Source: Verrucomicrobiota bacterium
GTDB lineage: Bacteria > Verrucomicrobiota > Verrucomicrobiia > Chthoniobacterales > Terrimicrobiaceae
Direction: 5' to 3'
Assembly (NCBI GenBank): GCA_026398285.1
Contig: JAPLTI010000057.1
Coordinates: forward strand, 1 to 7,120
Length of the DNA: 7,120 nucleotides
Of the stretch, positions 1-4,467 are shown piece by piece. The notes under the pieces were generated by a model, which saw only the letters and a list, made by a program, of their open reading frames with translations, was not told the DNA's origin and did not search any database. Made by a program: the position numbers and the translations under genes. The first letter of the stretch is position 1. Every line of letters starts with the position of its first letter.

Positions 1-1219
1 GGGAGCCGCCACCATCGCGGCGGAGGTCTATGACAAGCCCTTCGATGTTTTCTTTTTTGAGGCGCGTCAAAAGTGCTTCGACATCCACAGTCGTGCTCTT
101 GGGTTCCCCGTCGCCGCTCATGTTGGCGTAGAAGGAGGGCAGAGTGATCCACCCGATGCGGGCGACCTTGCCCTCGGCGTCGGTGACATCAAGGAGTTCG
201 GCTTTGGCTTCCTGATCCTTCAGCTTCACTTCATCGCGAGTGATCTCAATGATGGAGCGTTTCGAGGGATCATCCGCATCGGTTGGTATGACCTGCAGCC
301 GAACAATGGAATTTTTGGCTCCCCGAATTTTCTCCACGACCTTGTCGAGTTTCATGTCCACGACATCCTCAAACTCCTTCTCGCCTTGTCCGACGGCCAG
401 AATGCGGTCTCCGACTTTCAGGCGTCCATCGCGGTCGGCAGGGCCTCCGGGAACGATTTCCATGATTTTTGTGTAGCCATCCTCTGAACGCAGAACAGCT
501 CCGATGCCCACGAGCGAAAGCTTCATGTTGATCTGGAAATTCTCCATCTCCGTCGGGCTCATGTATTCCGAGTGGGGGTCGTAGCTTTGGGTCAGAGCCT
601 TGAGGAAGGTGCTGGTGACATCATCCGGACTCATCTCACGCACATTGCGCAGGGCTTGGTCGTAGCGGCGTGTCACAGTCTCTTCGGGCGAGCGGAGTTT
701 GAGTTCGCTCAGATGTTCTTGAAGGAGTTCGGCCTCCACGCGGTCGCGCCAGATTTTATCGGCTTCATCGAGAGTCTTCGGCCAGGGGGATTTCTGACGG
801 TTCAGTTCAACCTCCCGCTTTCCTTGGAAATCGTATTTTTTTGCCGCGAGTTTCTTGTTGGTAGCGACACGGTTTTCGACGCGTTCTTTGAAGCGTTGAA
901 AGATTTCCCTGGCCGGTGAGAGGTCGCCGGAACGAATGAATTTGTGCAGCGACTCGCCGTATTTCAGCGTGAATTCATCCACATCCTGCTGCGTGAAGTA
1001 GAGTTTGTTGTAGTCGAGCAGCTCCAAATAGGTCGCGAGAAGCTTGGCCGACATATCCGCGTCCATTTCCTTGCGACTGTAGTGGGCCTGCTGGAGCCAA
1101 TTTGCGACAGCCAAGGCGACTTGTCCCTGATCGACCGCGTTGGATTTTTCGGCGCCAGCCGGCAGGAGGAAAGCCATCGCCGTGAAAATGGTGGCGATGG
1201 CGTGTTTAGAAAAATTCAT
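1..1219 (-). CDS. prc: Tail-specific (C-terminal processing) protease, Prc/Tsp-like, N-terminal part
   Basis: Periplasmic S41-family serine protease that cleaves proteins from their C-termini; in E. coli Prc acts on cell-wall hydrolases and penicillin-binding protein 3. The gene enters from the left edge: 406 codons are visible from ATG 1217-1219, the last residues being RRDGGGS. Residues 1-23 look like a Sec signal peptide (FLLPAGA, then EKS). Residues 30-225 are the helical N-terminal domain of Prc-type members, ending in the signature SYDPHSEYMSP (212-222). A PDZ domain spans about 230-312 (LSLVGIGAVL, VPGGPADRDGRLKVGDRILAVG). Residues 353-406 begin the protease core (ARIGWITLPSFY; GLVIDLRRDGGG), close to E. 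coli Prc. That enzyme has about 680 residues, so some 40% is missing here, including the catalytic Ser and Lys, and activity cannot be judged. No clear ribosome-binding site precedes the ATG; AAGG lies about 18 nt upstream, too far. The gene is divergent from the hydrolase gene. Family assignment is very secure; the gene name is by resemblance. Confidence 0.94.
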   Translation of the reverse strand, partial: MNFSKHAIATIFTAMAFLLPAGAEKSNAVDQGQVALAVANWLQQAHYSRKEMDADMSAKLLATYLELLDYNKLYFTQQDVDEFTLKYGESLHKFIRSGDLSPAREIFQRFKERVENRVATNKKLAAKKYDFQGKREVELNRQKSPWPKTLDEADKIWRDRVEAELLQEHLSELKLRSPEETVTRRYDQALRNVREMSPDDVTSTFLKALTQSYDPHSEYMSPTEMENFQINMKLSLVGIGAVLRSEDGYTKIMEIVPGGPADRDGRLKVGDRILAVGQGEKEFEDVVDMKLDKVVEKIRGAKNSIVRLQVIPTDADDPSKRSIIEITRDEVKLKDQEAKAELLDVTDAEGKVARIGWITLPSFYANMSGDGEPKSTTVDVEALLTRLKKENIEGLVIDLRRDGGGS

Positions 1220-1297
1220 GATGGATGGATTGAAAACCTTGCAGAGATGTCGACAAAAATCAAATCTCCGCTTTTTCATCATACGACCCGACAGCAC
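1220..1297. promoter_or_regulatory. Divergent intergenic spacer, presumed promoters both ways
   Basis: This 78-bp spacer separates the starts of the leftward protease gene and the rightward hydrolase gene, so promoters for at least the protease gene should lie in or near it. It is richer in A+T than the flanks. I see a -10-like TATGAT on the minus strand (1283-1278) without a matching -35, and a -35-like TTGAAA on the plus strand (1230-1235) without a good -10. The regulatory role is therefore inferred from gene orientation, not from a recognised motif. Confidence 0.35.
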
Positions 1298-1912
1298 ATG
1301 AAGCCGTTCAATATTTTTACCGGTGGTCCGCTGGACACCAATGCCTATTTCTTCCAGACCCCATCGGGAAACATTCTTTTCGACGCTCCCCAGGGAGCGG
1401 ATGAGCACTTTGCCGGTGAGAAGATCGATTGGCTTATTCTGACTCATGGACATTTCGACCATGTGATGGATGCAGCAAAAATCCAGCGCCGCCATGCTTG
1501 CCGGGTGGCTTTTCACCCAGACACAGTCCCGATGCTGGCTGATGGAGCTTTTTTTAAGAGGCATGGATTCGATATCCAATACGAACCCTGCTCTGCGGAT
1601 CTGCTCCTCGAGGAAGGAGAAACGCAGGCGATCTGCGGATTGAAAATTTTCTGCCTCCATGTGCCTGGCCATTGCCCGGGAAGCCTGTGTTTTTACTTTG
1701 CCGAAGATGGTTTGCTCGTCGCGGGTGATGTCCTTTTCCGCGAGGGCGTGGGCCGCTGGGATCTCCCGGGCGGCGATGGTCCGCTCCTTTTCGATGGTAT
1801 TCGCAAAAAAATCTTTCCACTCGACCCAGCGACGCGAGTCCTGCCGGGGCATGGGCCGGAAACCACAGTCGGCCATGAAATCGAATGGAATCCCTATGTG
1901 GGCCAGTCCTGA
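1298..1912 (+). CDS. Metallo-beta-lactamase-fold hydrolase, YcbL/glyoxalase II-like
   Basis: Predicted soluble cytoplasmic metal hydrolase of 204 residues, the usual size of the short YcbL-type branch of the glyoxalase II group (thioester hydrolysis such as S-lactoylglutathione is possible, but the substrate is not proven). Metal ligands are all visible: THGHFDH with H50, H52, D54 and H55, then H125 in HVPGHCPGS, D144 in VAGDVLF, and H185 in LPGHGPETT. The stretch GVGRWDLPGGD (150-160) matches the family's GRTD-PGGD loop, with Trp in place of the usual Thr. The C-terminus WNPYVGQS matches the NP(F/Y)V ending of YcbL. The frame stays open far upstream, but those codons are antisense to the protease gene. 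An in-frame ATG at 1247 would add 17 residues (STKIKSPLF...) not typical of the family; the 1298 start gives MKPFNIFTGGPLDTNAY, a normal family N-terminus. Neither start has a clear Shine-Dalgarno. The next gene begins 74 nt downstream on the same strand, so co-transcription is possible. Confidence 0.92.
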   Translation: MKPFNIFTGGPLDTNAYFFQTPSGNILFDAPQGADEHFAGEKIDWLILTHGHFDHVMDAAKIQRRHACRVAFHPDTVPMLADGAFFKRHGFDIQYEPCSADLLLEEGETQAICGLKIFCLHVPGHCPGSLCFYFAEDGLLVAGDVLFREGVGRWDLPGGDGPLLFDGIRKKIFPLDPATRVLPGHGPETTVGHEIEWNPYVGQS

Positions 1913-1986
1913 AAATCCAAGCTCGACAGACCGCAACAGATTCCGCATTGATTTCTTAGAGACATCCACCAACCCAGATACATCTT

Positions 1987-3261
1987 ATGCCAAGCTTCAA
2001 TTATGTCGCACTCGACGCCCGAGGCCAGGAAACCACCGGTGTCATTGACGCCGCCTCCCAAGCCGAAGCCGTAGCCCAGATCAGGCAAGCGGGCTACTTT
2101 CCAAAGTCGATCACAGAGGGCGGCAAGGCCCCCAAGCGAAAGGCTGCAGCGCCTTCGGCATCCGTCGCCAAGAAGGACATCAAGATCAACCTGAACATTC
2201 CCTTCCTTGAGAAGAAGACAATCAAGGGACGGACTCTCATGATTTTCACGCGGCAGTTAGCCACGCTCATCGACGCGGGCCTGCCGCTCCTTCGCGGGTT
2301 GACCGTGCTCTCCAAGCAGGAGCCCGACCCCGTTCTCAAAAAAACCATCGTTGGTATCGCCGACTCCGTTCAAGGTGGCGGGACATTTTCCGAAGCTTTG
2401 GCCGGCCACCCTCGCATTTTCAACAAGCTCTACATCAACATGGTCAAAGCCGGCGAACTCGGTGGCGTGCTGGAGATCGTTCTGCTGCGTCTCGCCGAGT
2501 TCCAAGAGAAAGCACAGAAGACGAAAAACAAAGTCGTTTCGGCCATGTTTTATCCGGTGATTGTTCTGGTCATCGCCATCATCATCATGGCTTTCTTGTT
2601 GGTATTCATCGTTCCCAAATTCGAAGCCATTTTTGCCGACATGCTCGGTGGCAAGCCCCTACCTGGGTTGACTCAGTTTGTCATTGGAACCAGTAATTTC
2701 GTTAAAAACAACCTCCTGCTCATCGTTGGAGCTATCGCTGGACTCGCCGTAGCATACAAATTCGCTTCCCAAACCCCGAAAGGCTCTGCCGCCATTGATG
2801 CATTCCTCCTGCGTGCCCCGCTTTTTGGCGATCTCACCAAGAAAAGTGCGATCTCTCGTTTTTCAAGAACCCTCGGCACTCTGGTCACAAGCGGCGTGCC
2901 GATTCTGCAAGCACTCAACATCACACGCGAGACCGCAGGCAACGCCGTCATTGCTGGAGCTATTAACCGCGTCCATGACAGCGTGCGCGAGGGCGAGTCG
3001 ATAGTGCAACCTCTCGAAGCAAGCGGGATTTTCCCTCCCATGGTTGTCAGTATGATCGATGTCGGTGAGGAAACCGGTCAGTTGCCGGACATGCTTCTCA
3101 AGATCGCTGATGTCTACGACGACGAAGTGGATAATGCCGTCGCAGGCCTCACTTCCATGCTTGAGCCTGTGATGATTGTTTTCCTGGCTGTTGTAGTTGG
3201 AACAATCGTCATTGCGCTCTTCATGCCGCTCATCAGCATCATTTCGGGAATGCAGCAGTAA
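1987..3261 (+). CDS. Type II secretion / type IV pilus inner-membrane platform protein (GspF/PilC family)
   Basis: Polytopic inner-membrane protein of 424 residues that, in its family, forms the platform coupling a cytoplasmic ATPase to (pseudo)pilus assembly. The N-terminal segment FNYVALDARGQETTG (4-18) is the classic PilC/GspF opening. Two homologous T2SSF domains follow: about 85-208 (RQLATLIDAGLPLLRGL, VKAGELGGVLEIVLLRLAEF) and 288-410 (RTLGTLVTSGVPILQAL, IDVGEETGQLPDMLLKIADVY). Predicted membrane helices are about 187-209, 241-258 and 394-415, the normal three. A Lys/Ala-rich linker (46-65) between the N-terminal segment and the first domain makes it slightly longer than the typical 400 residues. 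The start was chosen from the conserved opening; the upstream bases hold no obvious ribosome-binding site. Neither PilB/GspE, PilT, a pilin nor PilM-Q genes are within view; the neighbours are a hydrolase gene and exbB. PilC versus GspF cannot be decided from this sequence, so no symbol is given. Confidence 0.95.
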   Translation: MPSFNYVALDARGQETTGVIDAASQAEAVAQIRQAGYFPKSITEGGKAPKRKAAAPSASVAKKDIKINLNIPFLEKKTIKGRTLMIFTRQLATLIDAGLPLLRGLTVLSKQEPDPVLKKTIVGIADSVQGGGTFSEALAGHPRIFNKLYINMVKAGELGGVLEIVLLRLAEFQEKAQKTKNKVVSAMFYPVIVLVIAIIIMAFLLVFIVPKFEAIFADMLGGKPLPGLTQFVIGTSNFVKNNLLLIVGAIAGLAVAYKFASQTPKGSAAIDAFLLRAPLFGDLTKKSAISRFSRTLGTLVTSGVPILQALNITRETAGNAVIAGAINRVHDSVREGESIVQPLEASGIFPPMVVSMIDVGEETGQLPDMLLKIADVYDDEVDNAVAGLTSMLEPVMIVFLAVVVGTIVIALFMPLISIISGMQQ

Positions 3262-3270
3262 AAATAAACC

Positions 3271-3310
3271 GCTTCGCAAGTTCCTCGCTTGCGGAGCAGG
3301 GCTTGCAAGC
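3271..3310 (+). other. Hairpin with alternative pairing between pilC-like gene and exbB
   Basis: GCTTCGCAAG (3271-3280) pairs with CTTGCGGAGC (3288-3297) as a 10-bp stem containing one G-U wobble, with a 7-nt loop. The 3' arm overlaps GCTTGC (3287-3292), which can instead pair with GCAAGC (3305-3310), itself part of the palindrome GCTTGCAAGC (3301-3310). The two folds are mutually exclusive. It starts 10 nt after the stop of the upstream gene and ends 28 nt before the exbB start. No run of T follows, so it is not a standard intrinsic terminator. It could be an RNA-processing or stability element, an attenuator, or a dispersed repeat. The pairing is read directly; the role is inference. Confidence 0.5.
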
Positions 3311-3338
3311 AAGTGGCGCGCTGGTAATCTCTGCGCCT

Positions 3339-4052
3339 ATGAAACTGATCCTCTGCGCCGCATCATTGCTGGCGTTCGCGTCTCCGGCTTTTTCTCAGGA
3401 ACAGACCGCCCGCCCGACGGACCTTTGGCAGATTATTCAATCTGGCGGACCAGTCATGTATCCGCTCGGCGCCATTTCGGTTCTGGGCCTCATGTTGATC
3501 CTCGCCTACCTCATGACCTTGCACCGGGGGGCGGTGGTGAGCAACCGCTACATGCAAGCGGCGGATGCGCTCATTCGCAAAGGCGACTATCTCGGCCTCT
3601 TGGCACTCTCACACCGCCATAATGAAGCCATCGCGAGTGTGATGGAACGGGCGCTAAATTTTCTCACAAAAAATCCGACATCATCCATGGCGGAGGTGCG
3701 GGAGATCGCCCAAGCCGAGGGCATTCGGCTCGCCAGTCTTTGGAATCAACGCATCAGCTATCTCGCGGACATCGGTTCCATCGCTCCGATGCTCGGTCTC
3801 CTTGGCACGGTTCTGGGAATGATCACCTCCTTCACCGTCGTTGCAAATGATGTCGTTTCCTCACGCCCTATGCTCCTCGCGGGCGGTGTGGCTGAGGCGC
3901 TCATTACCACGGCGGCGGGATTGTTGATCGGCATTCCTCTGATGGCCTTCTATGCGTTTTTTCGCGGGCGAGTGCAGGGAATGATTTCTGATCTTGAGGC
4001 GGCCTCCACAGTCCTGCTTGCCCACATCAGCGTGTCCAGATCGAACGATTGA
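3339..4052 (+). CDS. exbB: ExbB/TolQ/MotA-family proton-channel protein with signal peptide
   Basis: Inner-membrane stator subunit of 237 residues that with ExbD should use the proton motive force to drive a periplasmic partner. A signal peptide is visible at 1-20 (LLAFASPAFSQ, then EQT), a feature absent from E. coli ExbB but found in other branches. Membrane helices: about 37-60 (VMYPLGAISVLGLMLILAYL), 143-168 (ADIGSIAPMLGLLGTVLGMI) and 181-207 (AGGVAEALITTAAGLLIGIP). The large loop between helices 1 and 2 is cytoplasmic in the family. E186 and T191 in VAEALITTA match the pore glutamate and threonine of E. coli ExbB (E176, T181), and T157 in LLGTV matches the helix-2 threonine, so it should conduct protons. 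The frame is open to an ATG at 3303, but that start would add 12 residues in front of the signal peptide and lie within the hairpin, so 3339 is preferred; no Shine-Dalgarno is seen. exbD begins 1 nt after the stop. TolQ is the alternative name; no TonB or TolA neighbour decides it. Confidence 0.93.
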   Translation: MKLILCAASLLAFASPAFSQEQTARPTDLWQIIQSGGPVMYPLGAISVLGLMLILAYLMTLHRGAVVSNRYMQAADALIRKGDYLGLLALSHRHNEAIASVMERALNFLTKNPTSSMAEVREIAQAEGIRLASLWNQRISYLADIGSIAPMLGLLGTVLGMITSFTVVANDVVSSRPMLLAGGVAEALITTAAGLLIGIPLMAFYAFFRGRVQGMISDLEAASTVLLAHISVSRSND

Positions 4053-4053
4053 A

Positions 4054-4467
4054 ATGAATTTTCGCGGTTCCATTCAACCCGCCGCGCCGGGTTTCCAGAT
4101 CGCTCCCATGGTGGATATCGTTTTTCTCCTCCTCATCTTTTTTCTGGTCACTTGGAATTTCTCGAGAAACGAAACCGAGTTGGAGGTGAAGGTGCCGAAG
4201 GCCCGTGAAGGCAAGGAAACCCGCCGCGCGGTTGGTGAGGTCATTCTGAATATCAAATCCGACGGCACGGTTGTGATGAACCGCCGGAGTATGGATTCCG
4301 CAGCCCTCTTGGAAACTCTCACTAAGATCGTCTCCCTTTATCCTGACCAGGCTGTGATCCTCCGCGCGGACGAGAGCACGGACTACCGGCATGTCGTGGA
4401 TGTGTTGGATGCCTGCCGCCGCGCCAATATCTGGAACGTTGCCTTCGCGACGAGCCGTCAGCAATGA
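4054..4467 (+). CDS. exbD: ExbD/TolR-family biopolymer transport protein
   Basis: Small inner-membrane protein of 137 residues, the normal size for ExbD/TolR, whose single helix sits in the ExbB pore while the C-terminal domain lies in the periplasm. The short cytoplasmic N-terminus (1-17) is followed by PMVDIVFLLLIFFLVT (18-33). D21 in this helix corresponds to the essential protonatable aspartate (E. coli ExbD D25). The periplasmic part opens with ELEVKVPKA (42-50), the family's conserved segment after the helix, and continues with GEVILNIKSDGTVVMN (61-76) and the alpha/beta domain with VILRADESTDYRHVVDVLDACR (101-122). The ATG at 4054 was chosen over an in-frame ATG at 3994 because the latter lies inside exbB and would add a 20-residue extension with no membrane or signal character. 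The stop overlaps the next start as ATGA, which argues for translational coupling and a shared complex. Confidence 0.95.
   Translation: MNFRGSIQPAAPGFQIAPMVDIVFLLLIFFLVTWNFSRNETELEVKVPKAREGKETRRAVGEVILNIKSDGTVVMNRRSMDSAALLETLTKIVSLYPDQAVILRADESTDYRHVVDVLDACRRANIWNVAFATSRQQ
4464..4467 (+). promoter_or_regulatory. ATGA stop-start overlap coupling exbD to the TPR gene
   Basis: The exbD stop TGA (4465-4467) is embedded in ATGA, whose ATG (4464-4466) begins the TPR gene. The upstream 20 nt show no purine-rich ribosome-binding site, so reinitiation by ribosomes finishing exbD is the likely route to translation of the TPR protein. The overlap is seen directly; coupling is inferred from this well-known arrangement. 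Confidence 0.6.

Noticed and set aside
572..919. 115-codon plus-strand open frame
   Set aside because: Antisense to the Prc gene, whose minus-strand translation matches the family over its whole visible length.
1230..1283. Sigma-70 promoter pair in the divergent spacer
   Set aside because: TTGAAA on the plus strand and TATGAT on the minus strand are each without a fitting partner hexamer, so no specific promoter is called.
944..1297. Long N-terminal extension of the hydrolase frame
   Set aside because: Most of it is antisense to the Prc coding sequence, and the family normally begins at the MKPFN methionine; the frame is open by chance.
3271..3297. Rho-independent terminator after the PilC-like gene
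   Set aside because: The stem is good, but no T-tract follows; the sequence after it is AGGGCTTGC. Kept only as a hairpin of unknown role.
2863..3312. 149-codon minus-strand open frame under the PilC-like gene
   Set aside because: Antisense to conserved second T2SSF domain; His/Asn-rich translation without motif.
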